Shown piece by piece: positions 1 to 14,400 of a DNA stretch of 64,000 bases. A program made the position numbers and the translations under genes. Under the pieces are notes generated by a model that did not search any database, was not told the DNA's origin, and saw only the letters and a list, made by a program, of their open reading frames with translations. The first letter of the stretch is position 1; every line of letters starts with the position of its first letter. This DNA is from Tubiluchus corallicola (taxonomy: Eukaryota > Priapulida > Priapulimorpha > Priapulimorphida > Tubiluchidae), in contig JAQGDQ010000007.1 in the NCBI GenBank assembly GCA_030141605.1, forward strand, positions 1,475,173 to 1,539,172, given 5' to 3'.

Positions 1-1258
1 AGTTCTGATCTGATGACATCCCACTGAAACAGGTAAGCAATGTTGTAGTTAATAGCATGGCCTCTAATGAGCGATCTCGTGCATACTTCCCTCTAACATA
101 CTGTCATCGACTCGGCCTAACTACCCCTCGCGTGTGTACATAGAGACAACAAACTCACACAGGAGCATCAATCTTCGCAAATGTATGGCTGCCAAATCAA
201 TAAAATGCTCGGATTGTTTTGTAACGATGGATGGCCGAACTGTTAAGACGTATAGTGGTGATGGAAGCCAAGAGTTTTCCATTTACCATCTGAACGATGG
301 TGTTGTAGCAGGCTGAGAGGATTATTATTGATTAATTAAAATATCGACCGGCGAGACCAAAGACAGTGTACATAAGAATCGTTAAAGTCAACAGTAAACT
401 CAGCTCAGGATAAGCCAGGGATTCTTCGCAACTGGGTAAAGATAAAATTGGGAGTTAAACTGTTAGGCACTCTTTGAAGTCATGCAGTTAACTCTGATTT
501 AGAAGATAAAACTATTGATTCGTTAATATTATTTTACAGATTTTTTATTAAGTATTGAAACTTAAGGAGCGCTTATAGTTTAAAATACACTGTAGCAAGA
601 TGATGAGGAAAGTCTAATAAACGTGTAATGTTGTTTCCATTAGAATTTTGTTTAAATGGAAATTTGTCGAAAATCAGATATTTAGTAATATTTCCAGATC
701 GAGACAAAACTGCACCTCAAATACCTTGGCTATGATCAAATCTAGGTTCATATTTTCGTTTTACGACCCTTTATTTCATCTGTATGCTAATCATAATAAT
801 GTGTTTTTAATGAACAAAATTACTAACTTGGTTAAAGTTTATGAAACGCTTGTGGGAAAAAAGAAAAATTCTCTTTTTGTCGCTAGGCGTTCTAATTCCT
901 AATGATGTCGCGCAAGTTATGAATCAGTTTTCGTATCAATTAGGTTAAAGTAATCAAATGGCAATTTTTCATTTTTTGACAACCACAAACAATTCATTAC
1001 AGCCTAAGGGAATTATAGCGCACAGTCATTTTTCTATTTGTGATAAGCACAGTAGTCCCTGTAGCATTGATACAACAACACATATACGAGAACTGCACGG
1101 GGAGCTTACATTCATGTTGCTATTACCAATATGCATATTGCTATTACCATCTAGTTTACAACTGTTATGATTACAGCTTTATGCAAGTAGGCGTACATGT
1201 ATTTAGCACGGTAATGCGATACTTAAACGAGCTATATTTTCTGGAGTATTTTTATTAC

Positions 1259-1447
<189 letters not shown>

Positions 1448-2411
1448 TAAATTCATGATGTAACATGTACATCAAGTAAACAATAGTTTACAACAGTAAA
1501 TAAAGTAAACACGGTGCACAGTGGTAGTTATTTCAACAACACATCAGTTTAACTGGGGGATTAAATTGATTTACATATTTTCCCAAGTAATAAGATGAAA
1601 AGAGATACTCACAAACCAAAAACCAAAGGTTGAAGAAATACCGACTGCAATTAGTATATAATTAGTTTGATTGTAATGAATGAAAAATAATTAGTGGTTA
1701 CATTCAATGATGTTATTCTATTTGCTGGACCTTTTCTACAAGACCACCCGTTTACTTACAAGACTTACACTTTGCAAATATTAAATGACAAAAATCTCAT
1801 ACCATTTTCGCCGAGCACTGATACCAATTAATGTAATGAAAAACTGGGGGAGTCGTTGATATCACCAAAACATTAGGCCATGCATTATATGACGTCGTAG
1901 CGCAAGTAAGCTTCTCTGTGTATATTTCGTAGTCCCTGGCCGAGAACATTAAAGACAAGCGAAATTTCATTTAATTTTACGTAGTGCTTTTTTTAGTAAA
2001 GATAAAAGGAAAAAATTAAATGTTCTAATACCTAACTATAACAACAAAACGCATGCCTACAAAACAGACAAAATGGGTTCATTTAAATAGAAAACCGTGC
2101 TCAATGAGAAACGCACAAATTTACGGCATTCGTAGAGAACTAATTATTGTTGCATTGCATTACTGGTACTTATAACAGTTTCACTTGATATCGAATGTGA
2201 TTATTTAGGTAACATTAGGCGCAGATTAGTAATCCTTAAGCAGTTTGTTCGCGAATAATTTTGAGACTTGGACAGTTTATAATTTCGCTAGGTAACGAGT
2301 TCCAATAAACGTAAAATGTAATTCCCAAATGAAAATTAACACACACTGAGTCTAGAAAACTTAATATATAGCCATTGCCTCTAAAACTAAACCTATCGAA
2401 CAAAAGCAAAA

Positions 2412-2777
2412 ATGGTTAAACTTTATTCAACTAATGAGTTATAATGTTACATCAACTTCGTGATGTAAAATGGTTCTTCGTTCTTAAGTTTCATGTACAT
2501 CTTGTTTCATAATAATCTCCTTCTAAAATAACTATGGTTAAACTTTATTCAACTAATGAGTTATAATGTTACATCAACTTCGTGATGTAAAATGGTTCTT
2601 CGTTCTTAAGTTTCATGTACATCTTGTTTCATAATAATCTCCTTCTAAAATAACTATGGTTAAACTTTATTCAACTAATGAGTTATAATGTTACATCAAC
2701 TTCGTGATGTAAAAAGGTTCTTCGTTCTTAAGTTTCATGTACATCTTGTTTCATACTAATCTCCTTCTAAAATAACT
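2412..2777. repeat. Three tandem copies of a 122-bp repeat
   Basis: Copies start at 2412, 2534 and 2656 (ATGGTTAAACTTTATTCAAC). Copies 1 and 2 are essentially identical, and copy 3 differs at only a few bases. Each copy holds a perfect 8-bp hairpin TTACATCA-ACTTCG-TGATGTAA. It lies 2.7 kb downstream of gene 1, with no coding potential. Confidence 0.9.
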
Positions 2778-3195
2778 ATACAGCTTTTCACACAAATTAA
2801 AGAAACCATTACGAACTCTACATTGGACTGCAGCATAATTTAGTAAGCACCAAATGCAAGGATTTTAAATTGCTTGTATCTAAGCGTCTGATTCTAACAA
2901 TTTACAATTAGATGCAACAATTTAGATGTACAATTTAGCATGTATGATTCAATATATTTCAACAACTTGTCCATTAAAATAGCTCGAGTATTTTCAAGTT
3001 CAAATAAATTATTACTTCAAAGTCACAACGTTCTTTTGTTACAGGTAATTGAACAATAAGCATTTTGCTGACCTCACTTAAATGAACTTCGATCAATCTA
3101 AGCCAACCAAAGTCAAGACCAGTATTGGGTAATGGTCAATTTCTAGCGAAGCTACCTTTCATATATTTCAATATTACGACACGAAACTGCTGCTA

Positions 3196-3362
3196 TCTCC
3201 TCTGTCCCATTCCATCTCTCTTTATGTTGCACTTATTCTGTTTCTTTTTCTCGCTACCTATTCCTCTCTGTCTTTTTCTCTTCCCATTCTTTTTCTCTCT
3301 CTGCCTCTCTCTCGCTCTATCTGTCTCTGTCTCTCGCTCTCTCTCTCTTTCTCTCTCACTTG
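3196..3362. repeat. CT-rich simple repeat
   Basis: Polypyrimidine tract with CTCTCT and TCTGTCTC runs downstream of gene 1. The opposite strand gives a spurious Arg/Glu-rich frame. Confidence 0.85.
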
Positions 3363-5389
3363 CGTGCATCTTTTGGATAAGTAGTGACATAACGATAACT
3401 GAATAAAGTTTTTGTTTATTAAATTCGTGAAAGCATATCATTAATTTTGCAGTCGATCTTCCAAGGAAATATTGTTTCTTGTTTGACATGCTCCATAAGC
3501 TTCAACGATATTGAATGTCAGTGTTACAGTAGCAGTAATTAGTGTAAATATACGGCTTCAGTTTATCATTACTGTCTACCGGTAATGTTACCAGATGTTT
3601 AGCAGACCGTTTCCGTAATAATGATGCTTGATATCAACACATTATTTTTAAATTAGAACCAAAGGTGTAACGTAGACTCATACAGCAGCACTTGAGTGAT
3701 TATTTACAGTGATGAGTTATTGATTAATTAGACAGTACTTTTCTGCCTGCTAATGAAATGAAACTCATTATTAATTGCTGTTATATTATATACGCAAACG
3801 AGATTTAATTTTTGTAAGATCTGCAATTAAATATTTCTAATAAAATAACAGCATAAAAGTCTGCACTTATCTACAGACTACACTAGGTTTACATTTTGCA
3901 TTATCGCGCATCTCTTCTACATGCCGTAATTAAGATAATAATCAAGTATTATAGAGTTGCTCGAAATGAAAAGTATCATTTGCAGAACACTGATTTCAGT
4001 AACAAATCAACATGTGTGTACTACCCGAATTATAAAATAAACAATTGTTTATTTAAAATTTCTTGTACATGTGTGTACAGCACAAAACTAACAACTGAGT
4101 AAACGAAGCAACTTAAAGTACATCAACAGCGTAAAGTGACTCTACAAATACTAAATAAATATAGGTAAGAACTCCATAAAGCAGTACTTGGGAAAAATTA
4201 AGCAAAGATAATATAAAGAAACTCCTACACTACAAGCACATAATGTTCAAGATTTATTGATCAAGTCTGTCTATAATGCCATCATAATTTCTCAAGCATT
4301 CATATTATACACTAACAACGCTCGTTTAATGTGCCGTTAAATCGTGATTACGCGACAGGTTAGAAAAATGCAGCACATTTTCACTTTAAAATCTCAGAAG
4401 TAATAACGAAAGGATGCAAGAAGAGACAACAAAAGAGAAGTGACATTACAGCAAGCCTATATTTAGCACATCAATTAATAAACGCCCTAAACAATAAACC
4501 CGTAAACCTGTTTTTCAAACGGCGGCGCAAGCGACATCAAAAGCGTGCACAAATAATTGAATGTTTTATCCATGCAAGCTTGATATGACAGGTTAATAAT
4601 TGCAACAAGGATTTAATAATGGAGTAACCCGACTAGACTATCATAGGTAGAGGACTACAGACTTCGCTACAAACACTAAATTTTAATTAATTTGCTGAAG
4701 ACTTGGCATGATTTTTTGTAACTGCAGTAATAAAATTAAAATTTTTTACCTAGCTGTTTGCAATAAAATCAAATTTTCGGCCTATACAAACTTGGCAAAA
4801 TTATGTAAAGTAAAATATCATATACAGTATTTAATTTTCTCAATAATTTTTTGCAAATAATTTTCTCTGTCTAACGAGTTAAAAGAACTAGAAAATAAAG
4901 ATTGTTGCGAATCAAACTGCATAAGACGCAATTAGCTTCAAACTGCATATAAGGCTTTTAAGACTGAATCAACTCACTAACAAGATGTAAGAAGCTTACT
5001 ATTTCCGTAAGCACTTTGCTATTTTCAAAATTCTACTAACTGCAGCTTACAATCGAAAACTTCTCTTGAAAACGTCGCTCATAAAGAAATTTGACAATCC
5101 CGTTTTTCTTCACAACGTTTAAGATTCGTGTAAAATTTTGCGCAAATTCACCAGTGCTTTGACGATGATCGCTATTTTAGTTCAAACAAATCACAGTCCA
5201 TAGAAAATCTATTGGAAACAAAAACAGATTTAAACGCCTTCGCGCTCCAAGTTTAGAAAAAGGAGGGTTTCAGAGAGAAAACTGATAAGTATAATTGTTT
5301 TCCCGTGCTGATAAACAAAAATGGATCAAATACAGACCATATGTATCACATGAAAGTATTAATAAAGCTTATAGTTACTCGTTGAAACG

Positions 5390-5395
5390 TTTATT
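5390..5395 (-). terminator. Probable poly(A) signal of gene 1
   Basis: AATAAA on the minus strand, 93 nt past the TAG stop, the first such hexamer downstream. Confidence 0.5.
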
Positions 5396-5487
5396 TGATA
5401 GTAGTAAGTACATCAAAACGCAATTTGTAATTTTCATTTTTCAATTAAACTTTCAAACCGTGTCGTTGTGAGGCACAACCTTGGTTG

Positions 5488-8400
5488 CTAAGCGGCTTTC
5501 TTTGCCCGAAAGAGCAAGATTAAATAACCGATCAGTCTATATAGAACCATCAGAGCAAGCAACAATCCTATGTCTTTAGCAAAATTATCCTGTAAATTGT
5601 AAAGAAATGAAAAATTACTTGTTCACATTATTTAAATTAATTGTACAAGTACTAGTATATGAATACAAATGAATTCGAATACATATGAATACATAGCTTT
5701 TTATTAAACTAAAATATTATTGTCATTATTGTCATTGAATCAAACATTACGTCGAGAATGGCGCCACATGCCAGTTATTAACTGATACATGTGTAGTAAC
5801 CCTCAACAAGTGATAGGCCTAAGAGCCTTTGTGATTCTGGTTTACGGACAGTTCAGTTTCTTGTATAATATATCTATTACATGAACTTGGATCTAGATTC
5901 AAAAATGTGAAATCAGAACTTTGGAAGACGTCGGTTCTGTAAATTTTTTGACGTTTGACATTTGACATTATTTCCACTATATCTCGGCTGTATGAGGAAA
6001 AGAGTGCCCTTGATGATCTTGTTAAAGTACATATGCCTATGTTAAACAGATGCAATATAAGACAGCCATAAATATTTGCCTGTCATCGTTACCATTATAT
6101 TTCCATTATACATTTTTTCACCTAAATTTGATATAAATAGTACCAGTATTATTTTACAGAGTTGAAATTTACCTGGTCATAGCCAAAAAATTGGAGAACT
6201 TGCTTCCCGTCGCGTATACAAGTTGTATCATTGCGAAGACAAGCTGAAACAATTTAGCAAGTTTTGAATTTATAATTAAGTTTTTGAGAAACAGCAGAAT
6301 TAATAAACGACTCATTTAGTGTGTAACAGCATGTTATACAAAAACCAAACTTACCAATTTCTTTTATATCCTTCCACTGGTTGATGTTCAAAGCTTCATT
6401 GCCATGTTTGATTATGCTAAAGTACTCTATCCATTTAAAGTATACAGGGATTGATCTATATAGAAAAAATAAAGATACAGCGTTTCAACCACTGCGGGAC
6501 AAATAAAAGTTCATATGTCTCAATTACAACTTCATGGGTTAACAGATGTCAATTCATCTACAGTGTATCTCTATAGAATATTATCTATAAATGGTTGCTG
6601 CGGACTGTCAGCAAGTTTGACAATCTCAGGCACTAATCGCCTGTAGTTACAAATCTGATACAAAAATTGAGACAACGGTTAAATTTGCAGAGGCAAGGTC
6701 GATTTAAAACGAACTACAGGCGTCTTCTGCCTATCTATGCAGATCATTCTTAGTTTACTCAAAGTGAGCTTATTTACTTTTGGCATGGTTCTGTGTATAT
6801 TAGCATAACTACCCGGCAAGCAGCAGATCTTGGGTTCAACTCCCACTGAAGAGCTCCCACTTGTAAAACAAGCCCAGAAACTAATAATACTGATTCAGCA
6901 CTACATTAAGGTACGTTTGGTAAGTAAGGAATCTAATCCACGTTTAGTTCTTTTTTCAAAAATTATGTTCTCCAAACAATCCAACCAGTGTTACAATAAA
7001 CATTTAACAAGTAACATACAAGCTAGACTATGCTACCAATAATCTAAAAACACTGTGATTCGAAAGTGATTGTAATTAAATTTATAAAGATATAAATTTA
7101 TTATAAGTTATATCTGTATAAATTTATAAGAATATAAACTTACTCTAAATTTAAATTAAAACCTCCGACCACAAACAGTAACAGCATGACGGGAGAACCA
7201 GCAGCCATGACAACTTCGTAGTTTGATGAGCAACAAGACAACATGTAACCTAATGAAAGTACATATTTTGTATTTATTCTAGTAAAATATTAAGTATTGA
7301 AGTATGAAGCCTCTCAGCCCGAAATATCCACAGATCGGCGCTGAAGTCTGTCAGCTAACCCTTAACCTCTTTCAGTGTCTGTAGTCTTTCACATGTGGCA
7401 ACGAAACTGCCACCCACAAGGCAACTTGCACCTTTTTACTACATGTGTTGCAATAGATGAACTTGATGAGACCATAAAATGCTGCTAATCAAATAAATAT
7501 GATCAGGAAAGATATAGATATAAAAACCAATAAAGAAAAACGACAGGAGCGAACATTTGATTCGATTTGATTTAACCCTACATTTCAAACATAAGGTCAT
7601 GATGCAAAATATTCACTAGACGATGAAATTGTCAAACAAAACACTAATGATGAATGAAAAACGCACATAAACATAGATTTCTAGATATGTACAAAGATCA
7701 AAATTTTAACTAAATATCTTTAGTTAACTAAACTAAACTATAGAAAAAATAGTCTCAATATTCGTGGGTAAAGAATCTTGCCCCAAATTATTAATGATGG
7801 GATTGAATCTTCTATCATTATACAACTTTACCGCCTTTTACAAAAACGTTTTTACTGTTCTGGATTCTAATCTACAACGTATACGTCATGTATCAAAATA
7901 AGATTAGCCTATGGCTGATAGTTATTGCATTCGATACTTGCGAATATCTCGTCTGTAGCATTTTACTTTTAAAGATTGTAATTGTAAGAACGTCGCCAGA
8001 GTTAACTTACTTATTGCTACAGCGGCATCCGACGTCAAAATTATTACTCCTACGCAGGTGAAGAAATGAAAGGCAGAAGAATACAAACCTGAAAGATATA
8101 TTACAAATGATTTTATAGTAGTAGAAATAATCTTTATTAACACAGTAAATAAATCATTGCGGGTGAATTTTACAAAAAAACTCTAAAACAAACAGAGGTA
8201 CGTTTATGACAATGTGTCTAATAAATAACAAATTTTCAACTTGTCGATACACGTTTAAAGCCATATATGCAATAATCAAAAAAGTTTTTTGAAATTAGTA
8301 ATGTCCATATGATTATCTTTTTTCCTCATTTCCTTTGTTTTAGAGCACTTCCACACAAAGTGGTTCAGTTTTGTACACTCTTACAGGTACACAACCTTTG

Positions 8401-11400
8401 ATTACGTGGGATTCTTGACCAGCGGCTAATTTCTATTGTCACCGTATGAACAAACCCTGTACGTTGATACTCTCCTGGCGCTCGTCCATCAGAATGTACC
8501 TCTTATGAACAATGGCAGTTTAATTCAAGACGAAGTTCCAAGTTTTGCCTGGCTGACTCTTTGAGCTTAACAATGCCTAGTTACATCAGTTAAACACTGT
8601 CACTACAATAATCAGCTAAACAGAACTTAAAAAAGTAGATGGACACTCACCAATCATAAAATAGTCTATGACAACATAAATTAATGGCACGGTAGCAAAA
8701 AATGGCAGCTGAAAGAAAGAAAAAACTCAAATAACAAAACAAGTTTTAACTTATGCAAGTCTCCCGTTTGAATTGCAGACCAGTTCCCATGGCAGCGTGA
8801 AATACAAAAAACCTATATTTTTTACTGTGGATTTTATGGGAAACCACTGGTCATCAGCTTAAAAAGGAGGCTTGCAAATGTTAATCAATTGGTCAATTAA
8901 CATTACATATTTTTCTTTTATTTATTTCACATAAACAGCTCATATATAAACAGCTAACAATCGAATGAATTACACAAATCAATAAAATAAAATAAAAGAG
9001 AAGGAATGGCAAAATAATTACTGGCCTAAATGTATTCGGCCAGGTTGGGGAATAGGTTCTCGCACAGAGCGGACGTGTGTACAAGTCGTCTCGTGTTGCT
9101 AATAAGGCTATACTTGGCAGGCAATTAGTGTTATATACCTGTACAGCTATATAGGCTACAGTATGCAGAAACTTTAAATTATTTTCACTACTTTTAACTT
9201 TAAATTATTTACAACAGTGAGTGGTATTTTTGTGAGTACTTAAAGTAATGTCTGGGGCAACAAGAAAATATTGTCAAACGTGCACACAACGAAGACCAAA
9301 TTTGAAAATATGAGAGAACGTTTGGTGCATTGAAATATGTGACACTAAAGCCAAAAATCAAAGAAGCCAGAGCAGCAATACGTGTTCTAAATTTAGTGAA
9401 GGTAAAACGTTTTGTATAGAAGATTTAGCGTTGTTAGAAATCAAAGGGCAGTCAAAGTGTTTAGGCGTTTGTATATCTGTAAGGTATTTACAGTAATTAC
9501 TGTCGGCTAGACCAATTGTACATAAGAAGGAGTTATAACCTCTGCCAAGTAAAAGGTTGAGCGCAAGGGATTCTAAGCTTCTGCCATATCTACCAGTTGG
9601 TAGACCAGGGCTGTGAGAGAAGACATAGCATTTTCTGTATTCCTTCCGTTAAAAAAAGCCTCTGAATCGTATTATGCGGTTCCAGACGGCCATTTATCGA
9701 GATCTGCCCTGAGTGGATTAGCACTTTCAGCATTACGTTCGTTCAACCACATAGCTTACGTTTTCGTTTCTTGCTATACCAATGTTTTTTATAGTCCTCA
9801 GAAAAAATTTAGTTGCTGTTAAGTTACTTGTCAAAAAGTGCTTATGAAAAACACTGTTATTTAGTTCCCGCTCCATTGATAAGATATTGTCTTTAACCAA
9901 GTCTTCACCTGATCGGGACAGTGACTTTAAAATGAATCTGCAAACATTGGCTGAGAACAAAATATCCAAAGGGGGAATGCCACACATACGCTCAACCAAA
10001 TCTTTGGCAGGATTTTAACCGACACCCACTGCAGTTTTCAGATATGTGGGTGGCAACAGTGGTTATCCAAGCTTTTGTTTTCTGCCCTAATGCCTTTTTG
10101 TTAGTTCGTTCATCGTGAAGTCGCTATTGTATTAGCTGCTGTCATTATCAATGTACTGAAAGTTTTTCATGTTCTCTTCAATTTCCTGAAACCAACGAGT
10201 ATCATAGCCTGCTGCCTTTATATGTTTCCCCAGTAAAGAAAGTGCGAAATAAAACGTCACATTTTTCTTCATCACCGGCATAGTAATTTCCGTTTACTTT
10301 TAAAATATCAATGTTTTGTTGGGCCTGTTTAGTAAATACACTGTGATATGTCTTCCAGAAATCTTTACCTTTTTCCACGTTTAGATTAGACGCATTGCGG
10401 ATGTATTTGTCTCGTGTTGTATATTGCTATCAAAGAGATAATGTATTCAACCTTGTTCTCGTAGTGAGAAAGACGTAAATATTTCTTGCGCGCCGCCCTG
10501 GGGTTTTTAGACAGACCTAATAATGCTGAATTCCAAAACGGCTTACTGTATTTTGATATCCGTTTGTTAATTAACGATCTTGCGTTTGCTTCTATAACAG
10601 TATTTAAAAAAGCTGCCTGACCTTGTCCGCATTATCTGCGTTTAAAAGTGTAATAAATTCCGGAAACTTTGCTCTTATATTATGCTCTAAAGCACTAGAC
10701 TACTGTACCCAATTACCATTTTTCAAGTCGTTTACTGTGCGGGTATAAGCACTATTAGTGTTGCACCAATCAAACATACTAAAATGGGATAATGACCCAT
10801 TAGTGGGGCACTAGTAAACAATTCTGTTTTTTTTTGTCCACATACTGCCTCATCAAATGGGCAGTAAACCCAGTTGAACATAAAATGAGATCTATAACAC
10901 TGTTGCGAGACACATATTGGAAAGTTGGCTCACTAAAATGCTTGATGTAAAATACGCCCGTGCTCATTTGAGTCTTTGTCCCAAAGAAAATTTCGAGCGT
11001 TAACATCACCAACAGCTAATACACCGCACAAACTTTGCTGATCTGCAAAATCGAGTGCTTTTTGAAAGTTCAAAGTAAACGCTTTCATCAAGCATGATTG
11101 GCTTGGTTTGCTGTACAATGAGCTGACTAAAAACTTTTTACTTCCAAAATGTAGGAGAACCCAAATCACATCCAGTTCTCGTGATTCCAGTTCAAAGACT
11201 CTGCAAGCAGTTATACTATGTCTGACGAGAACAGCAGCTCCTCCTGAGTTTCCTTGAGACGGTTTAACGTATGAATTGTGATTTTTTAAAGAAGTTTTCT
11301 TATTCGCCCTTTATTTTATTTCTTGTAAGGCAATGATGTCGAATTTGCGCAAGTTAGCATAATTGTCTAAGGCGCATTGTGACCTGTCTGAAAAACAATT

Positions 11401-14400
11401 TATGTTTACTTGACAATATGACTTAGATAATTATGCGAATTATTAACCATTGTTAGGGTTTAATCGGTTTATCTCATCTATATAAGCTGGACATTTCTTG
11501 TTCCACGTTGCGTGTTGGTCACCACAATCAGACAATTACATGAGCTTGTCTCGTGTTTAGAAGAGCACCTGCCACATTTTGCTGGTTCTTTGCACCGTTT
11601 GGCGATGTGACCAAATTCTTGGCATTTGTAACACCGCAATGGATTGCGTTTTTGTACAAACGTTTCTACACCGCAGATCATCTGACCAATCGCTATCCTG
11701 TTAGTGGAACCACATTCGCAACCTCCTTATAACAAATCCTTGCTTTGAGGTTATTAATCTATAGTGCCAAGAAAGCTAATAGAAAACTGTATAACTTTTT
11801 GTTGACTTTCAAAAAGCGTATGGACAACGTTAAAAGAGGTGTTCTAATTAAAGTACTAAAACAATACGGTTTGTTGCAAAACGATGTTGAAAGCAAATCG
11901 TGCGTATGTAACTCAGGGTATTTTAGGAAACAAAACTTTTTGTTCAAATTGTGCCGTGAAACAGGGTTCACCCAGCTCATGTACCCTTTGTATTTACGCA
12001 AATCCACTAGTGCGCACGTTAAAAGCTCTAGGGCAAGATGGTTGGTAGCTCACTATATTTATTTGCGGTCTGTGATTACAGCTGATGCTAAGATGAGCTC
12101 TGTAGTTGCAAATCGCTTAGAGGTCAAGCAATCCCATGTACTTAAGTTTCGCACATTCACAGATAAAAATAAAGATTACCCTTTTTGGGTCAAGAAAAAA
12201 GTTTTAGATTCTGCCCTACTAGCAGGTGTTTTTACAGCAGTGAAACCGGGAATTACGAAAATATATCAGCTCAGTCACAAACCATTAATGCAATGTTTCC
12301 ACATCGCAAGAAATGTTAACTCAAACCTAGCAAAGTATCTTGCCAATTAACCAGCCGGCTGTCACATAGATTATTTTATCTAGTGATCCCGAAAAATTGA
12401 TAGATACAACTAGAGCTAGTGCCTCATCAAAGAGGATGACGTATAAACAATTAAATCCCACCCTAAAGCCACCTATGATTCCATGCAATATTGTCGAAAA
12501 ATTTTATAATGTAAATTTATTTTTATTATTAACGTTGTTAAAATATTGCGTTTATATAGATCATGTATGTGGAATATTACTTCACATGCATGGTTCTTTA
12601 GTGTAGGGAAAACGCATGCGGTTTGCTTGCGAGCGCATGATGTTCAACCCTGTGCGAAACTATACTAACGTTTTTTACGGCTTTCAATTCTTTAGCATAG
12701 CGGATACGCCGTTGGTTTAGGTACAGACACAGGCATACGCAGTAAACAAATCGGAATCACTATCACTTGGAGAAGGAGAGGAACCGTGGCTTTATGAACA
12801 AGACACATTTAAATAAAACATCTTTTTGCAGAATATCATATACGCACTGTTTTCTGTTTTGATGAAAAATACTTTCTAATACATTCATTTCTATTAAGCT
12901 ACTTTTGGTATTCATTAGTGCCACAAACTGCGATGAATTTCTCGTTACTTCCCAACTGACTAGATTAACTTTTTTAACAAACTGCTTTGGCTCTATGCTT
13001 TAAGTTTTACAGTTACTATCGAATCTGTTTTTTCGGAATTAGTTATTAAAGTTACAATCATTTAAATCTATCCTTTTTTCTCATCCGATTCTTTTCATAT
13101 ATATATAAACAGCGAACTGCATGTCTACCATCAACAATTCATTTTCATCTTCAACTTTGCATCATTTTTTCAATTTTAGCAAGTGCATGTACATGTAGAA
13201 GACAGAAATGAGCAATGTCGAGCTAAGGAATTCAATGATGTACGTTATACTGTATACTTCTAGCGGCCAAGTGCAATTACTTTGGCACAAGACCGTTCGA
13301 GCGGGCAAGAACAGACGCCAGGCAAGGTAAAATTTTACTCATGCCTAATTAAATTTTGATAGGCCTACAACGACGTGTTATCAGTTTAACATAATCACGT
13401 AACAGTTGTTTGGTAATTTCGTTAACAAAGCGAATGTCAGAACGCATACCTGTGCAAACATTTTGCTAAGATAATACGTGTCAAGCCTATAGTCACCATT
13501 AAAGTGTTCTCTCATAATTATTAGACTCTCCTCGCAAAATACCTGAAAAATAGGTCAATTTTATGACGGCATCTTAGCAAAAAAGGTCCAAGTTAACCAA
13601 GTCATAAGGTGTAATGTTAAAGTGGTAATAGTGTTTTTATCATACAGTCTGATTTTAAAGTTGTAATATTTCGTATACCAAAGTTAAGGAACGCTGCTTC
13701 TGGCGGTTTTTGATTAAGACGTCCCTGAAATTCACTCTTTCATCTCAGATGAATTATCCTTAGTATACGCAACGTTGCTTTCCTGCCATAAGTAGTGTCA
13801 AAACAAGTATGCCCTATTAGCAAGTGCTCGCAGCGTACCTTACTATATAAACATAAACAAACTTGCAAATATGATACAAGTTATATTGTTAAAGCTAACG
13901 CAAGGCCTATACGCAACTATTTCGTTAAAGTAAAATATTTTCTATGAAACTGTGAAACAGCAAACATCTACTTGCCAGGAGAATTGAAAACATGTTCTGC
14001 ATTAGAGTCATCATGACCAAGAGAAGTACAAAACCGGAAATGTTTTGAATGGCTTCCTGATTTAATTTCTGTTGCAAGTACATCATTCCAACCATCACCG
14101 CATTTACCTGAAAAATTTGTGTTAAAACCGTTTTCATAAATAAATATTGTCTATAATTTATTAATATATCTAAACGAGAGTATACACTAGACCTGAGCTA
14201 CTAAACGTACCTCTTATGAAATTTATTATGTTTCCTTTACAAGTTTAATTTGTCATATCTCAATTATCTGCAAAATTTTGTTTTTTGTTTGCTTATAATG
14301 GATAAAGCTCAGTAATAAACTCTACGACTACAACAAATAACCGAAATCAGTTCTGACACAGCAAAGTGGCGTCATCTGTAGAAAGTTTAGGTGAAATAAT

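Larger units (their letters stand above)
8709..13449 (-). other. Large intron 13 of gene 1
   Basis: A 4.7-kb intron, by far the longest in the array. It holds the minus-strand LINE relic and the plus-strand RT fragment. 12351-13449 and 8709-9270 show nothing recognisable. The other genes have 0.4-0.5 kb here or less, so the growth is due at least partly to insertion. Confidence 0.7.

Noticed and set aside
134-316. Possible small gene or last exon on the plus strand
   Set aside because: Less AT-rich than its surroundings, but no recognisable domain, no partner exon and a closed frame in the preceding donor-like exon. Left unassigned.
3193-3489. Arg/Glu-rich 98-codon frame
   Set aside because: Product of the CT-rich simple repeat.
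6780-6860. tRNA gene
   Set aside because: Box B is perfect, but acceptor and D stems do not pair; a SINE head is the better reading.
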